Shown here: positions 25,478 through 34,697 of the stretch, in pieces | Numbering within the stretch: the stretch's first letter is position 1 | Layout: each line of letters begins with the position of its first letter | The notes under the pieces: model-generated | Told to the model about the DNA's origin: nothing | The model's database searches: none | What the model saw: only the letters and a program-made list of their open reading frames with translations | Translations under genes and position numbers: made by a program | Assembly: GCA_965208395.1 (NCBI GenBank) | Contig: CBDBON010000001.1 | Span: 124,001-188,000 of the forward strand | From: CBDBON01 sp965208395 | GTDB taxonomy: Bacteria > Chloroflexota > Dehalococcoidia > Lucifugimonadales > CBDBON01 | Direction of reading: 5' to 3' | Length of the DNA stretch: 64,000 nucleotides

Positions 25478-26485
25478 CTAAGCCCCGGCCAGCCGCAGCA
25501 GCGCCGGCAAGTCACCGTGACGCTCCAGCAGCGAGCGGTAGCGCTCCACCTTCAGGGGATGGTCGAAGCGGGCACGGTCGATCAGGGGCCCGACCGCCTC
25601 CATCGTCTCCAGCGTATCGGTCTCCACCACCATCACTGAGACCTCTTCCGCCTGCGCCTCGTACCGCACGTACTCTATGGGCTCGATGCCTTTTGTAAGA
25701 ACGATGCACGCGGTGGGCGTGGCCAGGGCGGACATGTGAAGATCGGGCCGGTCGCCTCGGGCGATGACGGCCTTGTCATTGCGGTGTGAGAAGTAGTACT
25801 CGCCCGGGTCCATACCCAAGCCGCCGACCATCAGGTGCTCGACCAGCGCGTGCGACTGCTCCTCGCAGGCTATGAACCGTCCGTTCAGGTGGTCCGCGAT
25901 CTGTCTCACAGTCACCCCGAGCAGCCGGCGATCCTCCGGGATCAGCCCCAGGGGGTTCAGTCCCCCGGCCTCCAGCGACGGCATCAGGTTGGAGTCGGCC
26001 TCGTGCGCCATGTGAACGGTGCATCCGTTGACGAGGACACCCGCCAGCCTGCCGCCGATTCGCTCCCTCAATGGGGCGAACGAGGCGGCGGAGAGAGCGT
26101 CGTCATAGCCGGCGACGATGATCACGCTGGCGTCGAGCGCCTCCACGAGCCCCGCCGTCTCCTCGGCGGACAGGCCGCACGACCCTTCGACGATGACCGA
26201 GTCGGCCTCGGCCGATACGGCCGCGAGGGAGGCCCCGATCCTGTCCAGGGCCCTATCGTCCAGTCCTTCGCCCTCGATGTCGAGGGGCCACCCCTCGGCC
26301 GCCTGGCCGATCAGCCGGGCGTAGATGTCCGGGTCCGGGTCGGTCTGAGGACTAAGCCCCCTGCCGACGAGGGGCTTGAAGAGGGCTGCCTTTGCGCCAC
26401 GCGCGGCCGCCTCGCCGGCGAGCGAGACGGACAGCGCCGTCTTGCCGGCTCCTTCATCCAGGGATGCTACGTACAGGACGGCCAT
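25478..26485 (-). CDS. BioD/AAA_26 and DRTGG domain protein (Pta N-terminal-like)
   Basis: A 335-residue protein with two recognisable parts. Residues 1-210 are a BioD/CobB-like P-loop domain (SLDEGAGKTALSVSLA, VIVEGSCGL). Residues 215-320 resemble a DRTGG domain (VGGLGMDPGEYYF ... KAVIARGDRPDLHMSAL). This is the pair found at the N-terminus of long phosphotransacetylases, but the Pta catalytic domain is absent. A regulatory or nucleotide-sensing role is possible. A TATAAT lies about 50 bases upstream on its strand. Confidence 0.8.
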   Translation of the reverse strand: MAVLYVASLDEGAGKTALSVSLAGEAAARGAKAALFKPLVGRGLSPQTDPDPDIYARLIGQAAEGWPLDIEGEGLDDRALDRIGASLAAVSAEADSVIVEGSCGLSAEETAGLVEALDASVIIVAGYDDALSAASFAPLRERIGGRLAGVLVNGCTVHMAHEADSNLMPSLEAGGLNPLGLIPEDRRLLGVTVRQIADHLNGRFIACEEQSHALVEHLMVGGLGMDPGEYYFSHRNDKAVIARGDRPDLHMSALATPTACIVLTKGIEPIEYVRYEAQAEEVSVMVVETDTLETMEAVGPLIDRARFDHPLKVERYRSLLERHGDLPALLRLAGA

Positions 26486-26618
26486 CTCTGCGACCCCCGC
26501 GGTCGGTCTGCTCTCTCACAAGCGATGCCAGGCGAGATTATAGCAGTATCCCGGTCATTTGGAGTATGGTACAGCTTTGAGAGAACCTGATCCAACATGC
26601 CTGTGCCCCACCACAGTT

Positions 26619-26624
26619 TATAAT
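26619..26624 (+). promoter_or_regulatory. -10 element of the ccm operon, near-leaderless
   Basis: TATAAT only 15 bases before the ATG of ccmH. The predicted start site is near 26631, so the leader would be under ten bases, which would explain why no ribosome-binding site is visible before ATG 26640. No clear -35. Confidence 0.5.
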
Positions 26625-26639
26625 ACGGGCTGTCACGCT

Positions 26640-27149
26640 ATGAGACTCTTCCACACAGCTGCGCGCGCCGCGGTCCCGCTCACCGTCCTCTTCCTCCTCG
26701 CCTGCTCGGCGGGGGACGACCTGACGCCTGACGAGCGGCGGGCCCAGGAGCTCAACCGGGCGATCATGTGCCCGGTATGTCCCGGGGAGTCTATCGACCA
26801 GTCCCAGAACCAGCTGGCGGCGCAGATGCGGGCGATCGTGGCTGAGAAGCTGGCGGCGGGCGAGAGCGAGGCCGAGATCAAGTCCTTCTTCGTAGAGCGG
26901 TACGGCGACAGCGTGCTCCTGTCGCCGCCTGAGCGCGGATTCAACCTGCTGGTCTGGTTCGTGCCGGTGGTCGGGCTTGCCGCGGCCGTCCTTGCGGCCG
27001 CGCTGGCCCTGCGGCGCATGAGACGGGCTCCCCACGCCGACGAGAAGGTCCCGGTCCCGGAGCTCTCCCGGGACGAACGGGAGGAGTACGTCCGGAGGAT
27101 CGAGTCGGCCCTGGACATCGAGAGCGGACAGGGGGCGGAACGGCAATGA
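26640..27149 (+). CDS. ccmH: Cytochrome c biogenesis protein CcmH
   Basis: A 169-residue lipoprotein-anchored apocytochrome c thioreductase. A signal segment ends in LLAC (lipid cysteine C22). The redox motif C44-P-V-C47 lies in AIMCPVCPGESIDQSQNQLA, and a single membrane helix follows near residues 102-125. ATG 26640 was chosen because it gives the signal peptide; the upstream frame extension has none. It overlaps ccmF by four bases. Confidence 0.92.
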   Translation: MRLFHTAARAAVPLTVLFLLACSAGDDLTPDERRAQELNRAIMCPVCPGESIDQSQNQLAAQMRAIVAEKLAAGESEAEIKSFFVERYGDSVLLSPPERGFNLLVWFVPVVGLAAAVLAAALALRRMRRAPHADEKVPVPELSRDEREEYVRRIESALDIESGQGAERQ

Positions 27150-29134
27150 TGGTCGACGCCGGGCACCTGGCGCTCGTGATCGCCTTCGTCGCGACGCTAT
27201 ACGTCGTAGCCGCGTCGTTCGTCGGCGCGCTGCGCCGCGTGCCGGAGCTGTCGACAAGCGGCCGGTACGGACTCTACACCGTGCCGGTGCTGCTCGGTGT
27301 ATCGACCTTCGCGCTTGTGCAGGCCTTCGTGCGGAACGACTTCTCGGTCCGATACGTCGCCGAGAACAGCAGCCTTTCGATGCCCAAGGCGTACACGTGG
27401 GTTGCTATGTACGCCGGCAACTCCGGCTCGCTCCTATTCATCGCACTCGCTCTGTCGGTGCTGGCCGTGGCCGCCGTCCTCACCCTCCACCGCCGGCTCC
27501 CGTACACCGCGCCCTATGCAACGGCCCTTATGGCTGCCTTCCTGGCCTTCTTCCTGGGGGTGATGCTCTTCCTGGCCGATCCGCTGGAGCGTCTTCCCAT
27601 CGTGCCGGAGGACGGGCAGGGCATAAATCCGCTCCTCGTCCACTTCGGTATGTTCATCCACCCGCCCCTCCAGATGACCGGCCTCGTCTCCGTGACCATC
27701 CCCTTCAGCATCGCCATGGGCGCGATGCTTGCCAGGCGGGGCGGACGCGACGAGTGGGTGGATGTCGGCAGGCTCTGGGGGATGCTCTCATGGCTGATAA
27801 TGACCGCGGGCCTGATGCTGGGCGCGTGGTGGGCCTACACCATCCTCGGCTGGGGAGGGTACTGGGCCTGGGACCCGGTCGAGAACTCGGCGCTGATGCC
27901 GTGGCTTGCGATGACGGCCTTCGTCCACTCGATCATGGTGCAGAAGCGCCGGGGCATGTTCCGGATGTGGAACATAGTGCTCATCGTCGTCGCCTTCACT
28001 CTGGCGCAGATGGGAATGTTCATCAACCGTGGCGGCCCCGTCCCGTCCGTCCACTCCTTTGCGCAGTCGGCGATGGGGTGGATATTCCTCTCCTTCATGG
28101 TGGGGACGCTTGCCCTCTCGATGGCGGCCTTCGTCTGGCGCATGGACACGCTGAAGAGCCGCGAGAAGCTCGACTCCCTCCTGTCCCGCGAGAGCGCCTT
28201 CCTCGTGCAGAACGTCCTCTTCCTCCTCGTCGCCTTCGTCACGCTGTGGGGCACCGTATTCCCCGTCTTCTCGGAGGCGGCCCAGGGGACGACCGTCACC
28301 GTCGGCAGGCCTTTCTTCGACCGCGTGAACGGCCCCCTTCTGCTGGCGCTGATCGCCCTGATGGGCGTCGGCCCGCTGCTCCCATGGAGGCGGGCGACTC
28401 CCCGGATCCTCTTCGCCGTGACGAGAGTCCCCGTCGGTGCCGGCCTCATCACCGCCGCCGTGCTGGCCGCGTTAGGTATGCGGGATCCGGTGGCCCTGCT
28501 CGCATTCGCCGTGTGCGGCGCCGCGACCGCGGGCATCCTCCACGAGTGGGCGCGCGGCACCCGCTCCCGTCATGGGAGAGGGGAGGCGTATCCCGTCGCC
28601 TTCGGCCGCCTGCTGTTGGCGAACAGGCCGCGCTACGGCGGCTACATCGTCCATATCGGCATCGTCCTGCTGGCGGCGGGCGCCGTGGGCTCTTCCTTCT
28701 TCGGCGTCCAGAGGGACATCGCTCTGCGTCCGGGAGAGGAGGCCTCCTTCGGCGGGTACACCTTCCGATACCTGAGCCACGACGTCTCACTCTATCCGGA
28801 CAGGCGGGAGGAGGCTGCGGACGTCGAGCTGCGCGCCGGAGACCGCTACCTCGGCGTCGTGAGGCCATTCCGGGCCGTCTATCCCGACTTCAATATAGCG
28901 TCCACCCGGGGCGCCATCAGGAGCACCCCGGTCGAGGACTTCTACATCGTCCCGTCCGAGTTCGGGGACGACGGGCAGGCTGTATTCCGGGTGATGGTCA
29001 ACCCTATGGTCTGGTGGATGTGGGCGTCCGGCCCCATACTCGTGCTCGGCGTCCTCTTCGCCCTGTCGCCCCAGCGCCACCCGTCGCCGGCGGCCCTGCG
29101 AGTGCCCGTCTTCGCGGAGACCTCCAGGGCGTAG
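27146..29134 (+). CDS. ccmF: Cytochrome c-type biogenesis protein CcmF
   Basis: A 662-residue polytopic haem lyase component. The WWD haem-binding motif is clear in AYTILGWGGYWAWDPVENSA, and there are about 14 membrane helices. Conserved histidines flank it (LLVHFGMFIHPPLQ, FVHSI). It joins haem to apocytochrome c outside the membrane together with CcmH. ATG overlap with ccmH (ATGA) shows coupling. CcmA-E are not in this window. Confidence 0.95.
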   Translation: MMVDAGHLALVIAFVATLYVVAASFVGALRRVPELSTSGRYGLYTVPVLLGVSTFALVQAFVRNDFSVRYVAENSSLSMPKAYTWVAMYAGNSGSLLFIALALSVLAVAAVLTLHRRLPYTAPYATALMAAFLAFFLGVMLFLADPLERLPIVPEDGQGINPLLVHFGMFIHPPLQMTGLVSVTIPFSIAMGAMLARRGGRDEWVDVGRLWGMLSWLIMTAGLMLGAWWAYTILGWGGYWAWDPVENSALMPWLAMTAFVHSIMVQKRRGMFRMWNIVLIVVAFTLAQMGMFINRGGPVPSVHSFAQSAMGWIFLSFMVGTLALSMAAFVWRMDTLKSREKLDSLLSRESAFLVQNVLFLLVAFVTLWGTVFPVFSEAAQGTTVTVGRPFFDRVNGPLLLALIALMGVGPLLPWRRATPRILFAVTRVPVGAGLITAAVLAALGMRDPVALLAFAVCGAATAGILHEWARGTRSRHGRGEAYPVAFGRLLLANRPRYGGYIVHIGIVLLAAGAVGSSFFGVQRDIALRPGEEASFGGYTFRYLSHDVSLYPDRREEAADVELRAGDRYLGVVRPFRAVYPDFNIASTRGAIRSTPVEDFYIVPSEFGDDGQAVFRVMVNPMVWWMWASGPILVLGVLFALSPQRHPSPAALRVPVFAETSRA

Positions 29135-29182
29135 TCAAGAGCGCTAAACCACTCACGAGTTCATACTCCATAAGCCCCCGCC

Positions 29183-29557
29183 ATGCTCGTACTGACAGCC
29201 CTGCTGCTCGCCCTGCTGCCCGCCGTCGCCATCCTGTACCCCATCCTGCGCCGCCGCGCCGCAGCCGAGCCTGTGGACGACGAGGCAGGGCCGCGCGCGG
29301 AGCTGGTCCGACGATGGGATTCGGCGCTCGCCGGGCTGAGGAACACGGAGCTCGACCGCGCCGTCGGCAACCTCTCAGACGAAGACTACGACTGGCTCAG
29401 GGAGCAGTACATGACCGAGGCGGTGGTGGTCATGAAGGCGCTGGAGCTGGACGAGGGCCGGCAGCGCGCGCTGCTGACGCGGATCGAACGCGAGCTGAGG
29501 CGCAGCCGGACCGTTCCTCCCCCCGACGGCCGCCCCGAAGAGGAAGACCGTGAGTAG
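29183..29557 (+). CDS. CcmI-like membrane protein
   Basis: A 124-residue protein: one N-terminal membrane helix (VLTALLLALLPAVAILYPIL), then a soluble region with the helix DRAVGNLSDEDYDWLREQYM that resembles the N-terminal part of CcmI/CycH, and a charged tail. Position after ccmF supports a role in cytochrome c maturation. The TPR portion of full-length CcmI is missing. It overlaps the next gene by eight bases. Confidence 0.72.
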   Translation: MLVLTALLLALLPAVAILYPILRRRAAAEPVDDEAGPRAELVRRWDSALAGLRNTELDRAVGNLSDEDYDWLREQYMTEAVVVMKALELDEGRQRALLTRIERELRRSRTVPPPDGRPEEEDRE

Positions 29558-30608
29558 ACTGCGGGTGGCGGCCGCTCTCCTCTTCCTCCTCAGTTCTGCC
29601 GCGGCCCTGATGGGTATGGCCCAGGCTGACGGGGTGGCGGTCAAAGGGCGGATGGTCAACGTGACGAGGGGCGGGGAGGGGGTGGAGGGAGCGGTCGTGT
29701 CCCTCCATAGACAGAGTGGCGAAGCCACGGGCCAGACGACCGTCGAGACGACGACGGACGCCGAGGGACGCTTCCGCTTCGACGGTGTGCTCTACGATCC
29801 CGCCTCAGCCTACGGCCTCTCCACGACATACCAGGGCGCCATATACGTGTTCGACCTCGACATGTCGTTGGGGGAGCCGGGGCCTGTCTTGATGGAGGTG
29901 TACGACGCGTCGGACGACGACTCGGTGCTCTCCGCCTCTCTGGCCTCGGTGCTCTTCTCGTCGGTGGACCCGGCTGTGGGCACTCTCTCAGTCCTGGAGA
30001 TCGTGACCATCGTGAACCGCTCGGACCGCACCTACGTGCCCGGATCGGGCGTGATGAGCTTCCTCCGCTTCGGCCTTCCCGAGGGCGCGGGACACCTGCA
30101 GCTCGACACGCTCCTGCCCGGGGCGGACTTCATACAGGTCGACCGGGGCTTCGCCTTGATCGCGAGCCTGCCGCCCGGCGAGCATGAGGTGCTGTACACC
30201 TACCGCTTCCCCTACTCGGGAACGGAGGCCGAGTTTACGAAGTCGCTGCGCTACGGGGCCGATCTGTTCAGGGTGCTCGTTCCTGAGGAGCTGGCGGAGC
30301 TGTCGGGAGCCGGGGTGAGCGAGGTCGAGACGGCTGCTATCGAAGTGGGAACGACTACCATCGGAGACCGACAGTACCAGCTGGTGGCGGCCGTCGATCT
30401 CGAGAGGGGCGCGCAGCTCACCGCCCGCCTGGCCGGCCTGCCGGAGGCGCAGCGAACGACTCAGACTCTCGGAGCTGTCGGTCCATCGGGAGACGCCGGC
30501 ACCGACCGGATACGCTTCGAGTACGCCGCCCCGGTCGCCCTCTGCATCCTCATGGTCATCACCGTCGGCTTCGCCGCCTGGCGAGGCCGACGCGAGGAGT
30601 CGGGATAG
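29550..30608 (+). CDS. Membrane-anchored protein with carboxypeptidase-regulatory-like domain
   Basis: A 352-residue exported protein. A signal peptide (residues 1-27) is followed by an Ig-like/carboxypeptidase regulatory-like domain (VKGRMVNVTRGGEGVEGAVV ... GRFRFDGV), a second beta-rich domain, and a C-terminal membrane helix (APVALCILMVITVGFAAW) with a basic tail. The start is GTG 29550, overlapping the CcmI-like gene. Last gene of the ccm operon; it may assist cytochrome maturation on the outer face. Function not known. Confidence 0.75.
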   Translation: MSRLRVAAALLFLLSSAAALMGMAQADGVAVKGRMVNVTRGGEGVEGAVVSLHRQSGEATGQTTVETTTDAEGRFRFDGVLYDPASAYGLSTTYQGAIYVFDLDMSLGEPGPVLMEVYDASDDDSVLSASLASVLFSSVDPAVGTLSVLEIVTIVNRSDRTYVPGSGVMSFLRFGLPEGAGHLQLDTLLPGADFIQVDRGFALIASLPPGEHEVLYTYRFPYSGTEAEFTKSLRYGADLFRVLVPEELAELSGAGVSEVETAAIEVGTTTIGDRQYQLVAAVDLERGAQLTARLAGLPEAQRTTQTLGAVGPSGDAGTDRIRFEYAAPVALCILMVITVGFAAWRGRREESG

Positions 30609-30645
30609 GTCAGAGCGTTGCCTCGTTATACTCCATAGGTGTGGC

Positions 30646-30678
30646 GTGCAAATCGCAAGTAGTACCTGCGATTTGCAC
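30646..30678. terminator. Perfect inverted repeat between convergent genes
   Basis: GTGCAAATCGCA, a nine-base loop and TGCGATTTGCAC, a 12-bp perfect stem between the end of the ccm operon and the end of the serine hydrolase gene. No U-run follows in either direction, so it may be a bidirectional factor-assisted terminator or a binding site. Confidence 0.55.
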
Positions 30679-30713
30679 AGCCCTCTCTCTACTGCATAGG
30701 TGAGAAGGGCGAC

Positions 30714-31937
30714 TCAGTCTATCAGTGACTGGTACGTCAATGTCTGAAACTCTTCGATGACAGGGTAATGTCCGAATGGCAAGAACTGCGTCATGAAGAT
30801 TGCTATCAGGTCCTCCTGCGGATCGACCCAGAAGCTTGTAGTCGCCGCTCCAGGCCAGGAGTACATGCCAGGAGACCCTGCCACGCCGTACTCGTGGACG
30901 TCGTCTACTACCTTGAAGCCGAGGCCGAATCCACAGCCTCGTGAATAGGCTGCGAGCTCCTGGATCACGGCAAAAGGCAAGAGTTCCATGGGAAGTTGGT
31001 TGCCAGTCATCAACTCTACTGTGCTGCGAGTCAACAGCCTCATCCCTCCCAGCTCGCCTCCATTAAGCAACATCTGGCAGAAATTCAGATAGTCGGGCGC
31101 TGTCGAGACAAGACCTCCTCCTCCGGAACAAAGGGTGCGTGGGCTCTGGTAACGCATGACCTCTGGTGTGTCCACCGCCTGGATGCTATTTCCTTCTGAG
31201 GTGCAATAGACTGACGCCAGCCTGTCGAACTTCTCTTCAGGAACGTGGAAGCCACTGTCCACCATCCCGAGAGGATCGAAGATCTCCTGCTGGACAAACT
31301 GGTCGAATGGCCTACCGGTTACCACCTCCACAAGATACCCCAAGACATCGGTCGCGATGCTGTACTTCCAGTCAGTGCCCGGCTGGCAGGCCAGGGGCAA
31401 TCTGCTAAGTTTGTCGACCATCTCTTTCAGGTTGCTGTCAGGCTGAAGCAGGTCCGCTTTCTGGTACATCTCTTGGATCGGTGAGGGTTGTACGAACGGG
31501 TAGCCCAACCCAGCGGTGTGCGTAAGGAGGTGACGGATCGAGATTGGGTGTTCCTGCTCGACCAGGAGTATCCCGGAATCGTCCTCTCCGGCGTACACCT
31601 TGAGCCCGTCCAGCTCGGGAATGAATCGAGCCACAGGGTCATCAAGCTCGAAGTGTCCGTCCTCGCACAACATCATGACGGCTGCGCTGGTGACGGGTTT
31701 GGTCATCGAGTAGATCCGAAAGATGGCGTCCCTCTCCATAGGCCGACCGCTTCCAATGTCCAAAGCGCCGAACTTCTCGAAGTGAAACACCTCGCCACGA
31801 CGGGCCAGCAGCGTGACTGCGCCAGCCAACTTATTGGCGTCGACGTAGTCCCGTACAAGCTTGCCGATCTGTTTCAATCGTCCAGACGAGACGCCTACCT
31901 GCTCTGGGCTTAGCACAGACACGGGCACTTCGACCAT
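30714..31937 (-). CDS. Class C beta-lactamase-like serine hydrolase
   Basis: A serine hydrolase of about 407 residues in the beta-lactamase class C/esterase EstB family. The nucleophile and base are in IYSMTKPVTSA (SxxK), the tyrosine motif is WKYSIATDVLG, and a GxxG-type third motif lies near the end (GVAGSPGMYSWPG). No signal peptide, so an esterase is more likely than a periplasmic lactamase. The start is unclear: ATG 31937 or TTG 31982, neither with a good ribosome site. Base composition is less GC-rich than in most neighbours. Confidence 0.85.
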   Translation of the reverse strand: MVEVPVSVLSPEQVGVSSGRLKQIGKLVRDYVDANKLAGAVTLLARRGEVFHFEKFGALDIGSGRPMERDAIFRIYSMTKPVTSAAVMMLCEDGHFELDDPVARFIPELDGLKVYAGEDDSGILLVEQEHPISIRHLLTHTAGLGYPFVQPSPIQEMYQKADLLQPDSNLKEMVDKLSRLPLACQPGTDWKYSIATDVLGYLVEVVTGRPFDQFVQQEIFDPLGMVDSGFHVPEEKFDRLASVYCTSEGNSIQAVDTPEVMRYQSPRTLCSGGGGLVSTAPDYLNFCQMLLNGGELGGMRLLTRSTVELMTGNQLPMELLPFAVIQELAAYSRGCGFGLGFKVVDDVHEYGVAGSPGMYSWPGAATTSFWVDPQEDLIAIFMTQFLPFGHYPVIEEFQTLTYQSLID

Positions 31938-32146
31938 CCTCGATGAGGGACCATCGTATAGTTCCTCGTGAATTGCCTTCAAGGCCGCAACCGATCTGAC
32001 TACTTCCGTGGTCCGCTGTGCTCAGGGGGCTGTCGAGGTGGCTTTGCCAAGTGTGCACGGGGCGGATTGCTGGTGGGCTGCAACACGCGGTGCTACACTG
32101 CACTCCCAATCAACCGTTCGCCACTGTACCAACCAAGGGTACTCCC

Positions 32147-32455
32147 ATGTCTAGACTTGCTGACTTACAAAAGGCCATATCAGAGACCCGGTCGAAGCGA
32201 GGCTTCGTGACTGATCCTGTCAAATTACACCTGCTGCTCACTGAAGAGGTAGGCGAAATCGCCTCAGAGATCAAGAGACTATGGTCCGCTAATTATGGTG
32301 ACTTCAGCCGCGACCGGCTTCAAGAAGAGATCGCAGACGCATTCGTTCTGCTCGTGGCTCTGGCGACCCAGTTCGACATCGACATCGAAGAGGCCGTTGC
32401 AGACAAATTCTTCCAGAAAGATGGTGTGCGGGAGTGGCAATCAGCGGTGCCGTGA
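32147..32455 (+). CDS. MazG-like nucleotide pyrophosphohydrolase
   Basis: A 102-residue all-alpha NTP pyrophosphohydrolase. The metal-binding ExxE and ExxD helices are present in LLLTEEVGEIASEIKRLW and RLQEEIADAFVLLVALA. Such single-domain enzymes hydrolyse non-canonical dNTPs. ATG 32147 was chosen by alignment with the family; the frame is open farther upstream without a ribosome site. Lower GC than surrounding genes. It stands alone. Confidence 0.8.
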   Translation: MSRLADLQKAISETRSKRGFVTDPVKLHLLLTEEVGEIASEIKRLWSANYGDFSRDRLQEEIADAFVLLVALATQFDIDIEEAVADKFFQKDGVREWQSAVP

Positions 32456-32568
32456 ATCGGTCGACCATCGACACCTCCCGCTCTTAGTTTGATGGTCACG
32501 CCATCGTGTTGCTAGCACCGCATTCCGCGTCCGACAATCAACGTTAGCTTGCTGAGGCGTCCCGAGTG

Positions 32569-32937
32569 TCACGTGTCACGCCTCATGAGGCTGTACGTCT
32601 GACCGGTGGGGCCCTTGTCGGGTTGGGAAGCGAGAAAGAGGGCGAGCGGCACGACGTCTTCAGGAGTCTTGACCCACTCGCTGTCGTCCTGGAAGACCGA
32701 GCCGGGCCCACGGGCATACCGAGCGACGCGGTCGGTGACGTCCGCCTGAACGCAGCTCGCGGTCCCGCCGTCTCTTCGAATCTCAGCTGCCGCACGAGCG
32801 ATGTCGGACTCGGTTCGGGCAACGCAGCATACGGCAGCACCGGCGGCCGCATAGCCAGCAGATATAGCCTTGCCGATTCCCCTGCCCGCGCCGGTGACGA
32901 TGGCCACCTTGCCAGACAACACGCCGTCAACGGACAT
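32569..32937 (-). pseudogene. Internally deleted short-chain dehydrogenase/reductase
   Basis: A 122-residue open frame consisting of the two ends of an SDR with the middle missing. Residues 1-69 contain the Rossmann motif TGAGRGIG and the ADVTD that normally precedes NNAG. The frame then jumps to RVARYARGPGSVFQDDSEWVKTPEDVVPLALFLAS and TGQTYSLMRRD, the usual C-terminal end. The NNAG motif, catalytic serine and YxxxK are gone, so it cannot be an active SDR. Start and ribosome site (AAGGA) are intact. Confidence 0.8.
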
Positions 32938-32991
32938 GGGAGTATCCTTCTGCTGGCTGCATCTGTCAACGGCGAGCGCTTTGTCGGCTCC

Positions 32992-33618
32992 CTACTGCAT
33001 CGGTGAGAAGGGGGCCGGCCAGAGGATCTTGGTAACCTGGGTCGCGGGCGGCATCGGCGCCTTTGGCGGCGGCCAGATGCCCGTGTCCTGCGCCTCCTTG
33101 CGGATGCGCAGCCGCTCCTCGAAGCTCGGATAGGCCCACATGCTCACGAAGTTGTTGACTCCCCCGAAGTTGGAGTACCAGCACCCGGCCAACGGGGACA
33201 GCTTCTCCCGCTCTCCGATCGCATCTCCGAAGGCGTCGAGCACCGCCGGGATCGCCTCGGGCGGATATGAGTATATGCGGAGCTCGTAGAGCGGGCCGAT
33301 GCTGCGCGGCTCCATCGGCCCCATGAAGGGCGCCGGCAGGTATATCTCCGACTTCATGTCCACGATGACGTTCCCCGACTGCGGCGGCCAGACCGTCCCG
33401 CCGTCGACGGACTCGACCTCCCGCCTAATATCGATTCGCTGCTCCGCGCTGTCGTACGGCCATATCGCGACCATCTGGTTTAGCGGCCCCACCTCTGTGT
33501 ACCAGTGGCCCGCCATCTTCGAGTACTCCATACGACGGCCGATCTTCTCGGCGAACGCCTTGTGATAGTCGGGCACCTTGCCGGTGCGGAGGTTGTAGGT
33601 CCGGAACTCGTAGATCAT
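32992..33618 (-). CDS. NIPSNAP family protein
   Basis: A 208-residue protein with two NIPSNAP (dimeric alpha-beta barrel) units: MIYEFRTYNLRTGKVPDYHK near residue 1 and LYELRIYSYPPEAIPAVLD near residue 108. Each unit has the family's PLNQMVAIWPY / GVNNFVSMWAY segment. Function unknown; bacterial members often accompany catabolic genes. Single gene. Confidence 0.85.
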   Translation of the reverse strand: MIYEFRTYNLRTGKVPDYHKAFAEKIGRRMEYSKMAGHWYTEVGPLNQMVAIWPYDSAEQRIDIRREVESVDGGTVWPPQSGNVIVDMKSEIYLPAPFMGPMEPRSIGPLYELRIYSYPPEAIPAVLDAFGDAIGEREKLSPLAGCWYSNFGGVNNFVSMWAYPSFEERLRIRKEAQDTGIWPPPKAPMPPATQVTKILWPAPFSPMQ

Positions 33619-33893
33619 CGTACGCTCCTATTGAGGGTGATGCGTAGGCTATTGACGCGGTCGGTAGATGTCAACTGTAGGACTGTGGCCCAAATACCCC
33701 CATCATCTCCGTCACTCCCGCGAAGGCGGGAATCCATCCTCAGTGAAGTTCATGGTCAATTGGTGGAACGGGAGGAGGCTCTCGCCTCTCCTGTCAATGC
33801 TAAGTTAGATTTGACCCTTTTCCGCTAAGTTAGAACTGACCCACCTTGTCGTTAAGTCGCCTCCTTTCTGGCAAGCAAGAGTGCCTGTTGGAT

Positions 33894-34697
33894 TTAGACG
33901 TCGCCGGAGCTAGCGGCTTCAGGCGATGTCGATAGCAGTTGATGGGAGGCGAAGAGTCCGGCCTGCCTCTTGCCTTTAAGCCGGTAGCTCTCGCCTCGGA
34001 TGTTGAGGACGTGGCTGTGGTGCAGCAGCCGGTCCAGGATGGCCGAGGCGATGACGGTATCGCCCAGAAGCTCACCCCACTCGGCGAAGCCCTTGTTGGA
34101 GGTGAGGATGATGCTGCCCCGCTCATAGCGAGCCGACACCAGGGTGAAGAAGGCGGTGGAGGCGTCCCGGTCGTAAGGCCAGATGCCGAACTCGTCCACG
34201 ATGAGTAGCTTGGGCGACAGGTAGACCCGCATGCGCCGTTGGAGGTTGTTCTCCACCCTGGCCTTCCTCAGGTCCTCCATCAGGTCGTAGGCTCGGACGA
34301 AGTAGGCCCCCTGGCTCTTCTCGATGGCCTTGAGCGCTAGGGCCACCGCCAGATGGGTCTTGCCCACACCTGGCGGTCCCAGGAGCAGCAGGTTGGTGGC
34401 TTCAGCGACGAAGGACAGGCCGGCCAGTTCCCGCACCTGTCGCTCGTCGATGGAGGGCTGGAACGAGAAGTCGAACTGCTCCAAGGTCCGGTGGAAGGGG
34501 AGGTGAGCCAGCTTCGTCCTGGTGGACATGTACCGCTCCTTCCGGGCGGCCACTTCCACGCCGAGTAGCTCTGCCAGCATCTCGGGGTAGGTCAGTTTCT
34601 TGGTGGCCGCAGCGTCCAGGGAGTTGTCCAGGGCTTCGACGGCCTGCTTGAGGCCCAGCGTCTCCAGGTGCTGGCGAGCCTGTTCCAGCGCGATCAT
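33894..34697 (-). CDS. istB: IS21 transposition helper ATPase
   Basis: A 267-residue AAA+ ATPase. The Walker A is LLGPPGVGKTHLAVALA, the Walker B LLIVDEFGIWPYD, and the sensor-1 region IILTSNKGFAEWGELL is typical of IstB/DnaC-like proteins. It aids target selection and strand transfer by IstA. Its start overlaps the istA stop by four bases (34694-34697). Confidence 0.95.
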   Translation of the reverse strand: MIALEQARQHLETLGLKQAVEALDNSLDAAATKKLTYPEMLAELLGVEVAARKERYMSTRTKLAHLPFHRTLEQFDFSFQPSIDERQVRELAGLSFVAEATNLLLLGPPGVGKTHLAVALALKAIEKSQGAYFVRAYDLMEDLRKARVENNLQRRMRVYLSPKLLIVDEFGIWPYDRDASTAFFTLVSARYERGSIILTSNKGFAEWGELLGDTVIASAILDRLLHHSHVLNIRGESYRLKGKRQAGLFASHQLLSTSPEAASSGDV

